Part shown: positions 53,665 through 63,602 of the stretch, piece by piece
How positions within the stretch are numbered: position 1 is the stretch's first letter
Layout of the letters: every line of letters starts with the position of its first letter
Source of the DNA: Meconema thalassinum
Taxonomy: Eukaryota; Arthropoda; Insecta; Orthoptera; Tettigoniidae
Length of the DNA stretch: 64,000 nucleotides
Assembly: GCA_946902985.2 (NCBI GenBank)
Contig: OX336389.2
Span: forward strand, 343,640,444-343,704,443
Reading direction: 5' to 3'
The notes under the pieces: generated by a model
Databases searched by the model: none
What the model saw: the letters and a program-made list of their open reading frames with translations, nothing else
Told to the model about the DNA's origin: nothing
Made by a program: the position numbers and the translations under genes

Positions 53665-54160
53665 AAATCTTTCTCTCTTACGGTTCTGTCCAGTTTATGG
53701 CACGAAGGAGAGATTTAGCTGATAACAGGACGCTCTGTGGGAGGTTATATCGGATGTCTGGGACGGGGTGAAATGTGACTCCGTTGCTCCGGTTGGAATT
53801 ATGCCCCATCGTTTGCAACAGGTGGCGCAGAATGAATATTTGTGGTCCTCATCCCGGGAGATAAAAAGGGCAAAAGACCCCACTCACAATAAATAACAAG
53901 TAGCCAATAAGGCAACAGAACGCATGCCACTACTTTCGCAAGTTCAAGTAAATGTATGCATCATATACTACTCCGGAATTAAACTCCAGATTTGAGGTCT
54001 CGTGCTTCCTGTCGGGGCAAACTGCCCAATGCTAAGGAGTGGGCGTTCCGTGGCAGTTCAATCCACGGTTCGTGTGCCTGTTTGACAAGTAAAGCATGTA
54101 ACAGTTTATTGAGATTGACCTCATGGGAGCGCTAGTCAAGTGGCTTGTCAAGTTTATATA
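53665..54160. other. No recognisable gene
   Basis: Short frames without family features. Confidence 0.45.
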
Positions 54161-54163
54161 ATA

Positions 54164-55628
54164 CACACATCAAAAAAAGTTTTGCATCACCTCGGTTCCC
54201 AGATCTCCGGCATATAGACGTTGACTGTGTATATTGTATCCAAGATACAGTCCCTTTGACTGTTCATAGATGTCACTAAAACTGCTCAAAGATGTAAACA
54301 ACCATGCATGAGCAGGGCCTATTAGACGGAGGGGGTACGACAGCCGATCAGTTCCAGTCATTCCACCAGGACGAAGGTACGCTGCTCATGTTGTCTGTAG
54401 TTCTACCATGCCTAGAAGGTCAATACCGCAGTTCGATCGCGTCCGCATTGTTACTTTGTGTCAAGAAGGGCTCTCAACAAGGGAAGTTTCCAGGCGTCTC
54501 AGAGTGAACCAAAGCGATGTTGTTCGGACATGGAGGAGGTACAGAGATACAGGAACTGTCGATGACAGGCCTCGCTCAGGCCGCCCAAGGGCTACTACTG
54601 TAGTGGATGACCGCTACTTACGGATTGCCGCTCGGAGGAACCCTGACAGCAATGCCACCATGTTGAATAATGCGTTTCGTTCAGCCACAGGACGTCGTGT
54701 TTCAACTCAAACTGTGCGCAATAGGCTGCATGATGCGCAACTTCACTCCCGACGTCCATGGCGAGGTCCAGCTTTGCAACCCCGACACCATGCAGCGCGG
54801 TACAGATGGGCCCAACAACATGCTGAATGGACCCCACGGAATTGGCATCACGTTCTCTTCACCGATGAGTGTCGCATATGCCTTCAACCAGACAATCGTC
54901 GGAGACGTGTTTGGAGGCACCCTGGTCAGGCTGAACGTCTTAGACACACTGTCCAGCGAGTGCAGCAAGGTGGTGGTTCCCTGATGTTTTGGGGTGGCAT
55001 TATGTGGGACCGACGTACGCCACTGGTGGTCATGGAAGGCTCCGAAACGGCTTTACGATACCTGAATGACATCCTCCGACCCATAGTGCAACCATATCGG
55101 CAGAATATTGGAGAGGCATTTGTCTTCATGGACGACAATTCTCGACCTCATCGTGCACATCTTGTGAATGCGTTCCTTCAAGATAACGACATCGCTCGAC
55201 TACAGTGGCCAGCATGTTCGCCAGACATGAACCCTATCGAACATGCCTGGGATATGTTGAAAAGGGCTGTTTATGGACGTCTTGACCCACCAACCACTCT
55301 GAGAGATTTACGCCGAATTGTCGTTGAGGAGTGGGACAATTTGGACCAACAGTGTCTTGATGAACTTGTGGATAGTATGCCACGGCGAATACAGGCATGC
55401 ATCAATGCAAGAGGACGTGCTACTGGGTATTAGAGGTAGTGGTGTGTACTGCAATCTGGACCACAAATGCTGAAAGTCTAGCTGTATGATGGTACAACAT
55501 GCAATGTGTGGGTCTCATGAGCAATAAAACGAGCTGAAATGTTGTTTGTGTTGATCTCTATTCCCTTTGTATTTAACGGTTCCGGAACTCTTGGAACCGA
55601 GGTGATGCAAAACTTTTTTTGATGTGTG
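54164..55628 (+). mobile_element. Intact Tc1-like element, copy B
   Basis: Same 1465-bp length and same inverted ends (CACACATCAAAAAAAGTTTT) as copy A, in opposite orientation, with TA at 54162-54163 and 55629-55630. It lies in unrelated flanking sequence, so the two are independent insertions. Confidence 0.96.
54408..55433 (+). CDS. Tc1-like transposase, full length (copy B)
   Basis: 341 codons, uninterrupted. Catalytic D153 (LFTDECR), D243 (DDNSRPH) and E278 (NPIEHAW) are present, as are both HTH units and the GRPR linker. The residues that differ from copy A are T in GRRVSTQTV, R in DNRRRRVW and D in IMWDRRTP; which copy is ancestral is unclear. The leader from the TIR to the start codon is 244 bp, as in copy A. 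The enzyme would cut at the 5' TIR and insert at TA. It may also mobilise copy A. Confidence 0.95.
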   Translation: MPRRSIPQFDRVRIVTLCQEGLSTREVSRRLRVNQSDVVRTWRRYRDTGTVDDRPRSGRPRATTVVDDRYLRIAARRNPDSNATMLNNAFRSATGRRVSTQTVRNRLHDAQLHSRRPWRGPALQPRHHAARYRWAQQHAEWTPRNWHHVLFTDECRICLQPDNRRRRVWRHPGQAERLRHTVQRVQQGGGSLMFWGGIMWDRRTPLVVMEGSETALRYLNDILRPIVQPYRQNIGEAFVFMDDNSRPHRAHLVNAFLQDNDIARLQWPACSPDMNPIEHAWDMLKRAVYGRLDPPTTLRDLRRIVVEEWDNLDQQCLDELVDSMPRRIQACINARGRATGY

Positions 55629-55704
55629 TATGTATGAACGAGGAAATAAAAATAACCATCAATGTAGAGATTCGAGCTCGCAATATTTTGTTGTTAATTC
55701 GTAT

Positions 55705-55865
55705 TAGGGGCTTGGGACTCCAATGGTAATCAGCCCCGTGTACTTGGGTGTGTGTTGAATCTGTCAGATATCCTGTATTTCTGTGGTGTCTGTGGCAGTG
55801 TGTATTGTGTAGGTGTCTCAGGACATTAAATAAGGTAGACCCCTACTATCCCGGCATTTCGTAAT
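55705..55865 (-). mobile_element. SINE tail fragment (S-B/S-C type)
   Basis: Plus sense TTAGGGGCTTGGGACTCC, GTAATCAGCCCCGTGTACTT and GGGTGTGTGTTGAATCTGTC are the reverse of the shared S-B/S-C 3' end. The head is missing. Confidence 0.7.
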
Positions 55866-55913
55866 GTTTTAGTTTGCAGTCGAATAGACTAACATATCCC
55901 ACGAAGTATAAAC

Positions 55914-56836
55914 GAGGATACGATGCATGGGTCACCGATTCGAACCATCTTTAGTACACGTGTAGGGCATGGCCAGGTGTATACCAGGTGCAAGTAGTAA
56001 GGTGCACTTCTCAGCCGTTTCCGAGAAATTAATTGTTCGCAATTGCAGTGCGGTGTCCACGTGCGTTGTATGCTAGCAAGAATCCAACCAGCGCTTGGTG
56101 CAGCGGTAAGAGCCCTACCTCGTAAACGCGGGACCACTGAATCGAATCCCACCGGTGAGCCGTTGCAGTGTGTTGTGTTTTCTTTCTTTTTTTATTATTT
56201 TTTTTATTTATTTTTAATATTTTTTTAACCATTGGCATTTTCCAACCAATACGCATAGCATGAGTCACAGCTTGCGGGGTACGCGGTGGTCTGATGGTTC
56301 ACAGACATGCAATGAACGGAGCAGACTGGGCCTTCAATGTATACATATATACCGGTATATATAATAGAATACACCTGACCGTATATAATACCAATGTATT
56401 TGCAATGCCGATACTGTATATTATGTAATGGCACAAACGTTGACCTCCATACGATGGTTTCAGAATCCCCTTTTCGCTCACATAACCCGTTATTACAATT
56501 GACTGCAAAATAAACATTGTTCACGACACCTACATTTGTACGAATTGCCAATGTTTACAACAAAAATAAAAACACAACACGATGCAAAAGCTCACCGGTG
56601 GGATCCGATCCAGCGATCCCGCGCTTTCGAAGCAGGGCTCTTACCACTGCACCGCGCGCTCGTTGGCTTTTTGCTAGCGTACAACGCACATAGAGTCCGC
56701 ACTGCAATTGCAATTAATTAATTTCTCGGGAACGGCTGAGAAGCTCATCTTACTACTTGCACCTGATATAAGCTTGGTCATGCCCTAGACGAGTACTAAA
56801 GATGGTTCGAATTGGTGACCCATGCATCGTATCTTC
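55914..56836. mobile_element. Foldback element with tRNA-like arms
   Basis: Arms about 55914-56185 and 56560-56836 are inverted copies, starting GATACGATGCATGGGTCACC. Each arm contains a tRNA-like unit; the left reads TTGGTGCAGCGGTAAGAGCC, then a GAATCGAATCCCACC B-box. The two promoters face each other across an AT-rich spacer (56186-56559). Confidence 0.8.
56186..56559. other. Spacer of the foldback
   Basis: Begins with a T-rich tract (56180-56226). The 108-codon minus frame (56225-56551) has no recognisable features. Confidence 0.5.
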
Positions 56837-57394
56837 CCCTTGTCAGCACCAGGGACTATGTAAATTGTTGCATGTCTGCCCTGTAGCGTAGTAACTAGCA
56901 TTCTTGGCTGTCACAGATTCCCGATTCTGCCAAGAAATGTTATTCTAGTCTAAGGAGTGGAAAGGGGTTCACTCAGCCTCGCGAGGCGGAATGGCGAAGA
57001 GGTGGGTTCGATTCCTACCTAAGCCATCCTAGAAATGGTTTTCCATGGTTTCTCCACTTTTATCCCAGAGGCTCACATCTAGTGGGACGTGAGTTGGCGA
57101 CCACGAGATCCCAGCTGAGTCCGGCATTGCTTCCACTTACTTGTGCCGGGCTCCTCTCCGTCTTCTTTCCTGTCGACCTCCCTTTGTCAACTCTTGTTCT
57201 TTCCCGACTCCGACGGTATTAGGGTATCTGAGGCCTAGGGAGTCTTTCGCTTTCCCGCCTTCATTGGCCCTTGTCGCATCTTTCCTGGTCCCTCCTTCTT
57301 CGAGGGGTCAGACCTCTTGTTTTCTTTTCATTATATTTCCTTTTCTTTTTGTTAATTGGTCCCCCCGTGTATCTAAATTCCCTTTAACGATTTG

Positions 57395-57967
57395 TTTTGC
57401 ATCTACACTCCATTTTTGTAGGTATTTTCAATCTACGTTGCATTTTTTAAGTTTTTTCGATCTAACTTGCATTTTGCGAGTGTTTTCAACCTGAATTGCA
57501 TTTTGTAAAGATTGACAATCTAAATTGCTTTTTAGTAAGTCTTTCAATATAGGGGATGGAACTTTTGTGAGTATTTTGAATTTCAATTGCATTTTGTAAG
57601 TATTTTCTACCTAAACCGCTTTTTGCAAGTATTTCAATCTAAATTGCATTTTGTATGGTGGGCATTTTGCAAGTATTTTGATTCTCAATCGCATGTTGTG
57701 GGTATTTTGAATTTAAATTGCATTTTGTAAGTAGTGTCAATCCAAATGAGTAGTTTGAATCTATCGTACATTTTTTAAGCATTTTGAATTTCAATTGCAT
57801 TTTGTAAGCATTTTGAATTTCAATTGCACTTTGTGAGTGTTTTGGATCTGAAATGGGCGGTTTTCAATCTGAATTGCATTGTGTATTTTCAATTTCAATT
57901 GCATTTTGTAAGTATTTTGAACCTCAATTGCATTTTGTACATATTTTCAATTTCATTTGCATTATGT
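57395..57967. repeat. 29-bp minisatellite array, left part
   Basis: Units close to CAATTGCATTTTGTAAGTAT then TTTGAATTT, about 19 of them. Confidence 0.9.
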
Positions 57968-57974
57968 AAGTCGT

Positions 57975-58156
57975 AATACAAGACGGAGAGGCAACTTCGA
58001 AAGAAATTACGCAAACAAACGGCATACTACAGGGGGACCCAATGAGCCCTATACTGTTCAACATCGCCATAGCAGATATCACTAAAATAATTGAAAACAC
58101 CAAAACAGTGTCATTATATATGTACGCAGATGATATGGCCCTGGGTTCATCTAACA
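57975..58156 (+). pseudogene. LINE reverse transcriptase, YADD block
   Basis: The frame ETSKEITQTNGILQGDPMSP then ILFNIAIADI and SLYMYADDMALGSSN has the QGxPxSPxLFN and YADD catalytic motifs of non-LTR RTs. It is cut by the hAT at 58157 and continues after 60847 with NISELQDTLDAL. Confidence 0.88.
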
Positions 58157-60839
58157 CAGCGGTTCCCAAACTTTTTCTTTCCGTGACCCATTTTAGCCCA
58201 TACGTTTTAGCCGCGACCCCCGTTTTAGCGCAGGTGTCTGTGAGGAGGGGACAAAGTGGAGGGATAAAATTACTTTGGAATTTAACTTAAGTGACCGGTA
58301 GGTTATTCGTTTAAATCTTTATTTATTTACTTTGTTCATATTTTAAAATTTTAATCTTATTCTGATGTTACTGACCTGTTTGATGTTTACTGAGAAACTT
58401 AAATGTAAAATAATATGACACAAAAAATAATATTTGGCGGTTCGATAGTATAATGATATTTAAATAAATGGTAGTAATTCTTTTTAGACTACCAGGGTAT
58501 TATTTTAAAAACGAAAAGTAGTAGTGCCAATAATCTGCTATTAACTTTTATAAATGCTTTTAAATAGTCACAAAGGAACCTAGTAGCTCGACTGTCTTGA
58601 CTTGACTGTAGTTGTGACGTTAGTGACGTGTGGAGGGAGAAGGGCTCGTATGCGCATGCGTTAGCCGCGCTTCAAACTGCCTGGCTTGTACTGTACGTCT
58701 CTCGTGTTTTGTTCGCTCGCGTATTGTTTGATTTTGTTCTAACTATGGATAAGTTTGTTAAGCGTGCAGGGCCTTCAACTTCTCATGATGATCATGAACA
58801 GAAGAGGGTAAAGGTGAGAAAGTATAGTGACAGTTATATTAAGTATGGATTTACGGTGCTCGGAAATCGACCACAGTGTTTTATTTGCAGCGAGTTGTTA
58901 TCGGCCGAGAGTATGAAACCTTCCAAGATGATTCGCCATTTAGGAAGTAAACATCCCAGTTTTAAAGATAAGCCGGCAGATTTTTTGAACGTAAGTTAAC
59001 AGCTTTAGATTACCAGAAAATGCAGTAGTTCAGTTAAGTGGAAATAATATGAGCAAAAGTGCTTTGCTAGCATCGTATCAAGTGGATTTACGAATAGCAA
59101 AGAAAGGTAAACCACACACGATTGCTGAAGAGCTCATTCTACCTGCTGCTCAGGATATGGTTTCAACTATGATCAGCCCAGATGCAGCTAAGAAGCTTTC
59201 CACCATTCCTCTGTCGAACAACTCGGTGGGGAGGCGCATTACCGAGATGGCTCAAGACATAAAGGATCAGTTGAAATCAAAGTTGCAGAAAAGTGAGTAC
59301 TTTTCCATTCAAGTTGACGAGTCTACGGACGTGTCGAGTTTGGCGCAGTTTATGTGCTTTGTTCGTTTTGAGGGTGACGGTAGTGTGGAAGAAGACATTT
59401 TATTTTGCAAACCTTTGCCTGACCACGCAACAGGTGAGGAAATGTTTAAAATGTTCATGTCTGCAACCGATTCGCTTCAAATTGACTTTCAAAAGTGTAT
59501 TTCAATCTGCAGTGATGGTGCCAAAGCAATGACTGGAAAAGACAGCGGTTTCGTGAGACGGATGAAAAATGTCATGCCTAATGCCACTTGGGTTCATTGT
59601 TTTCTGCATCGCCAGGCATTAGCTACCAAGGTCATGCCAACTGAGCTAAAAACAGTGTTGAACGAAACTGTTAAGTTGGTTAATTTTGTAAAAAGCCGGC
59701 CATTACAGTGTCGACTGTTATCACAGTTATGCGAAGAAATGGAGGCACAGTACAAATGCCTCTTGCTTCACACAGAGGCAAGGTGGCTGTCACGAGGGAA
59801 GGTGTTTTCTCGAGTGTTCGCTTTGCGCTCTGAGCTTAAGACATTTTTTCAAGTTGCAAACAAAGACCTTGCCGGTTTTTTGAGTGACAATGAATGGCTG
59901 TTAAAACATGCTTATTTAGCGGACATATTTCATCATCTGAACGATCTCAACGTTTCCTTGCAGGGAAGAGACAAAACCATACTTTTTGCACAAGACAAAG
60001 TCAATTCGTTTTTAAAGAAATTAGCCACTTGGTCAACCAGGGTTGAGAAGAATACTTTTGAAAACTTTGAACTGACAAATGAGCTTATCACATCCCTTGA
60101 TCGAAGCGATTAATATTATCCCGACATTGACAACCTATCCAAACTGGTTACTACTCACTTGCAAGGTCTACAAGAGCAGATCCTTAGCTACATTCCCGAG
60201 GATCAACACACCGGTTGGAACTGGGTGCTTAACCCCTTCAACGAGCAGGCTGTGGACGAGGCAGACTTAAACTCACTGATTCATGATAAACTCATCGAGC
60301 TATCCTGTGACATGACTTTGCAACTGTCCTTCAGCACCCAAAATGTTGACAAGTTCTGGCTACAAAGAAGAGCTGAGTATCCAAGCTTAACATCAGTGGC
60401 TCTGAGAATCATCATGCCCTTTGCAACATCCTACCTCTGCGAACTCGGATTTTCTACATTGGTCAACATTAAAACCAAGGCAAGAAATCGACTGGACGTA
60501 GAAGACGACCTTATTGTATGTGTATCTAAAACTAAGCCGAATTTTAAGAAACTTGTTGACAAAAAACAGGCCCATGTTTCTCACTAAAGAAGTCTTTTTT
60601 ACTTAGAAATGTATTAACAATTACATATCAAAATTATTAAATGTTTCTGTTTTGTTTTTACAAAATCTGTAAAATATATTGATATTTTGTAAATGTACAA
60701 AGTTATTTAATTTAAAACTCCCGATGGCCATCTAAGTTTAAGTACATAGTTCACCATTATTTGTATACATCTCGCGACCCCTTTCCGAACGGCCCGCGAC
60801 CCCCCTGGGGGTCGCGAACCCCCAGTTTGGGAACCGCTG
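58157..60839 (+). mobile_element. hAT element with perfect TSD
   Basis: Left end CAGCGGTTCCCAAACTTTTT; right end in reverse CAGCGGTTCCCAAACTGGGG. ATCTAACA flanks it at 58149-58156 and 60840-60847. Both subterminal regions hold CGCGACCCC-type stretches. 2683 bp with one damaged transposase gene. Confidence 0.95.
58745..60587 (+). pseudogene. BED-finger hAT transposase (ZBED5/Buster-like), two lesions
   Basis: MDKFVKRAGPSTSHDDHEQK opens a BED zinc finger, CFIC...HLGSKHP (about residues 43-70). A frameshift lies between 58980 and 59049. The long second part reads YFSIQVDESTDVSSLAQFMC (first catalytic Asp), ICSDGAKAMTG (second Asp) and the C-xx-H signature HCFLHRQALA. An in-frame TAA at 60111 then interrupts, and the same frame resumes YYPDIDNLSKL to the dimerisation tail (MPFATSYLCELGFSTLVNIK, then RNRLDVEDDL). 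Only these two lesions are visible, so the copy is fairly young. Family role: cut and paste with 8-bp duplication. Confidence 0.93.
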
Positions 60840-60847
60840 ATCTAACA

Positions 60848-61637
60848 TATCGGAACTTCAAGACACCCTGGATGCTCTCCACACTTGGGCGCAAGAAAAC
60901 GAAATGTTAATTAACCACAGTAAGACGGTCCACATGGTATTTCGGAAAGGAGGAAAACTAGCAACAAATGACGAGGTAAAACTCGGAGTTACCGCCATAA
61001 AAAAGTTAATACCTTTAAATACTTAGGGATTACACACCAGACCACATGCAACTCATTCAGGGTCCATATACAAGAAAGAGCTGCTGTCGCCATCAGAGGA
61101 ATGTATGAAATCATAAACATCACCAGACTCTCACTACAAACAGCCATTACGCTATTTCATGCCAAAATATCTCCAGTTATAACATACGGCATTGAACTAA
61201 TATGGGAAAGACTAACCCTAACGGACCTTACTAACCTTGAGAAAATCAAATCGAGATATTTGAAGAGAGTACTTGGAGTAGCGAGAACGACCAAGTCCAG
61301 ACTGGTATATGAACAGGCAAGGCAGCCGTTCTACATAGAGGACCTGAAACTAGAGCTGCTCCTACCTCACACCAAGCAAGTATCTCAATTAATAGAGCTA
61401 AGGAAACAAAAACAAAAGAAATACCCGAAGACTTTTACGCTACAGACGCCATGATTGACAGGAGATGGGCAAATGCGAACCAAGAACTGCGATGGGTGCT
61501 AACCATACTTTTAGTGCACGGCTATCACCACAAGATGTGTAGAAATGATAAATTTTTACGAACCAAACAATGCATGTGTATGCTTACTATGCAACGAGCA
61601 TTGTGAAAAATACCACCTAACTAAATGTCATGTCAAT
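60848..61637 (+). pseudogene. LINE ORF2 3' part (thumb, C-terminal zinc knuckle)
   Basis: ISELQDTLDALHTWAQENEM resumes the RT after the hAT. A frameshift near 61005 is followed by RAAVAIRGMYEIINITRLSL, AITLFHAKISPVITYGIELI and ARTTKSRLVYEQARQPFYIE (open frame 61101-61454). Another break leads to CVCLLCNEHCEKYHLTKCH, a CCHC-like knuckle common at the end of LINE ORF2. Confidence 0.83.
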
Positions 61638-61741
61638 CATCGACTATAGCAAAGACTGGATCTAAATGTATCAAACATTGTACATTGGATATAAATCTTT
61701 ATGTATGCATATTTGTGCGCATTTTATGTAATAATAATAAT

Positions 61742-61960
61742 TATGTAAGTATTTTGAATTTCAATTGCATTTTGTGAGGATTTCGACTCTACATTGCGGT
61801 TTGTACGTATTTTGAACCTAACCTCCATTTTGTGCGTATTTTTCAATCTATTCCTTCTGTGAGTATTTTCGTTCTAAATTCCCTTTTGTAATTATCACCG
61901 CTCTCCATTTTGTGAGTAGTATCAATCTGAGTTCCTTTTTGTAATTATTTTCCGTCTCAC
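61742..61960. repeat. 29-bp minisatellite array, right part
   Basis: About seven units like TATTTTGAATTTCAATTGCA then TTTTGTGAG; later units are more diverged. Confidence 0.85.
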
Positions 61961-62254
61961 TTAATTTTTGTTCTGGTTTCCATTTCATTGTCATTTTCGC
62001 CATCACCCAGACTAATAGGGGCCGATAACCTAGATGTTGGGCCCCTTAAAAGAACAATTATCATCATCATCATCATCATCTATCCCAGGGGAATGCCAGG
62101 ATGGACCTGAGTGAAGGTCACGTCCGCATGCTACCCTAATCATAGCCCGAATTACAAATACAGTATACACACTTATGCAGCCGTCACAATGGCACAGGTT
62201 ATCGGACAGATTCCACACTACGATTTGGCAAAACCCTTAAATGAATCAACAACA

Positions 62255-62585
62255 ACAACAAACGGTTACACGCGTTGCTTAAACTTTAGTCATTCCGCAT
62301 AGCAAGTAAATAATGACTCAAAGGCAATTAATAGTTACCAGGATGGATGTATGATGTAGCCTTATGCCACGTATGTAACCACTATCAACTACCAAATTCG
62401 TACCATGCCGGTGCTAGGAAGATGGGAGAAGGAGAAGAAAAAATAAAAATCCCAACTCATTTCCCTGTATAAAATGTAGTTACACGTTTCAAAATTATAA
62501 GTGGGCCGTTCCCTCTTGACCAGAACATATTACGTGCACAGTGATGTCTCCACCCACAGTGAGCCTTCATACCCCTGTGATCTAT
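62255..62585. other. No recognisable gene
   Basis: AT-rich sequence before the inverted repeat at 62590. Confidence 0.4.
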
Positions 62586-62852
62586 GCAAATAACGTACAG
62601 CGTGTTCCGATTCAACACGGAACTGTAAAATGGGTTGCCTACCCACCCGCAATCGGCTTGAAATCTGCTCGCAGCGCGCTAGCGACGGGGCTGAGTTCGA
62701 TACGAGATACAATTTGGATATAATTTGTTACAAAATTGAGTTTAATTAAGAATAAGTTTCAACGATTTCTATTTCAGAACTATTTACTATTTACAATGTA
62801 AAATGATAGAACGACGAACACAGGCAGTTTAGTCTTACTTCATACTCCAGGA

Positions 62853-63212
62853 CATCTTGGATGATTTTACATTGGCGGAGTTTAACAACAGGGTCATCCA
62901 GCGCACTCCTCCAGACTGGCGAGAGAAGGTTTAAACCGTTTGTTTCCTGGCCGGTTGATAGGAATTGGCGTTTTTATAGAATTCCCACCACGTTCGCCTG
63001 ATCTGACCGTCCTGGATTTCTTCATTTGGGGCTACGTCAGGTCGAGAGTATTTTTAAGATCACCACAAACCCCCGAAGAAATGGAGCTCGTCATTACAGA
63101 AGCCTTTGCGGAAATAACTCCTCAGATGTTGTCGAACGCAAGAAAGAACTTCACGCGCCGAGTGGCCCTCTACTTGGAAAATGATGGACGCCACTTCAAA
63201 CACCTTATGTAA
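62853..63212 (+). pseudogene. DDE transposase C-terminal fragment (Tc1/mariner superfamily)
   Basis: FPGRLIGIGVFIEFPPRSPD then LTVLDFFIWGYVRSRVFLRS and ITPQMLSNARKNFTRRVALY match the PxRSPDLTxLDFFLWGYxKxxVY...EITPxML...R end of a large insect DDE family often annotated with a DUF4817 HTH. The final catalytic Asp is in LTVLDFF. Residues before it (62853-62932, LDDFTLAEFNNRVIQRTPPD) end at a stop before this part, so the gene is broken; no upstream catalytic block is seen. Confidence 0.8.
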
Positions 63213-63274
63213 ATGTCCATTTGCAGTAGATGTAACGTCTGTGATAAATTAATTTTTTTAAGCGCATCGAAGAC

Positions 63275-63602
63275 TGTTGTTGTTGTTGTTGTCGTGTAGC
63301 CTCCTGAGAGGCCGAGTGCAGGTCTTTCTAGTCGACGCCCGTGGGCGACCTGTGCGTCGGGATGAGAGATGGAATGGATGAAGATGAATGAAACTGGGCA
63401 AGGATGTGGAAGGAAGCGGCCGTGGCCTGTCAGAAGGTACTGTCCCAGCATTTGCCTGGTGTTGAAAATGGGAAACCACGGAAAACCATTTCAAGGACAG
63501 CCGATGGTGGGGCTCGAACCCACGCGTCTACCGAGTCAGCAGAGAGCCTGGCCCCTTGACCTAATGCTGCGCTTTAGCCCGCTTAGCCACTACTGTCGGT
63601 AT
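63275..63602 (-). mobile_element. SINE S-E, TCGTGTAGCCTCC variant
   Basis: Almost identical to 22023-22347: TTGTCGTGTAGCCTCCTGAG, GTGGGCGACCTGTGCGTCGG, ACCACGGAAAACCATTTCAA, and reversed head GGGGCTCGAACCCACGCGTC. ATCGAAGACTG (63265) and ATCGAAGCTG (63601) look like a TSD with one gap. Confidence 0.88.

Larger units (their letters stand above)
57972..61739 (+). mobile_element. 5'-truncated LINE in the minisatellite, split by a hAT
   Basis: ATTATGTAAGT occurs at 57961-57971 and 61740-61750, an 11-bp TSD, and the 3' end is an AATAATAATA tract. The LINE part is 57972-58156 plus 60848-61739. It begins within the RT domain, so most of the 5' side never arrived. Clade not resolved; a TAA-repeat tail is also found in the I group. 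Confidence 0.85.
57069..62080 (+). mobile_element. Minisatellite retroposon, copy 2 (head, array, ATC tail)
   Basis: Flanked by TATCCCAG (57061-57068, 62081-62088). Order: a ~300-bp head (AGTGGGACGTGAGTTGGC, CAGCTGAGTCCGGCATTGC, ACTTACTTGTGCCGGGCTCC) to about 57330; a 29-bp minisatellite to 57971; a LINE insertion (57972-61739); more minisatellite to 61960; then CCCAGACTAATAGGGGCCGA, TAGATGTTGGGCCCCTTAAA and (ATC)n. Without the LINE it would be about 1.2 kb. No RT of its own is seen, so it is non-autonomous, or a LINE whose ORFs are lost. Confidence 0.82.
56876..62255 (+). mobile_element. SINE S-B split by the minisatellite retroposon
   Basis: Left part 56876-57068: GCCCTGTAGCGTAGTAACTA head, TCACTCAGCCTCGCGAGGC, GGTGGGTTCGATTCCTACC, ending CCACTTTTATCCCAG. 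Right part 62081-62255: TATCCCAGGGGAATGCCAGG, GCATGCTACCCTAATCATAG and ACACAGGTTATCGGACAG. In the family consensus CCAGGCAAATGCCGGG these two halves adjoin. The insertion at 57069-62080 carries a TATCCCAG duplication. Confidence 0.85.

Noticed and set aside
58042..58290. 82-codon frame as a single gene
   Set aside because: It is a LINE RT segment running into the hAT terminal repeat; the join is an insertion boundary, not a fusion gene.
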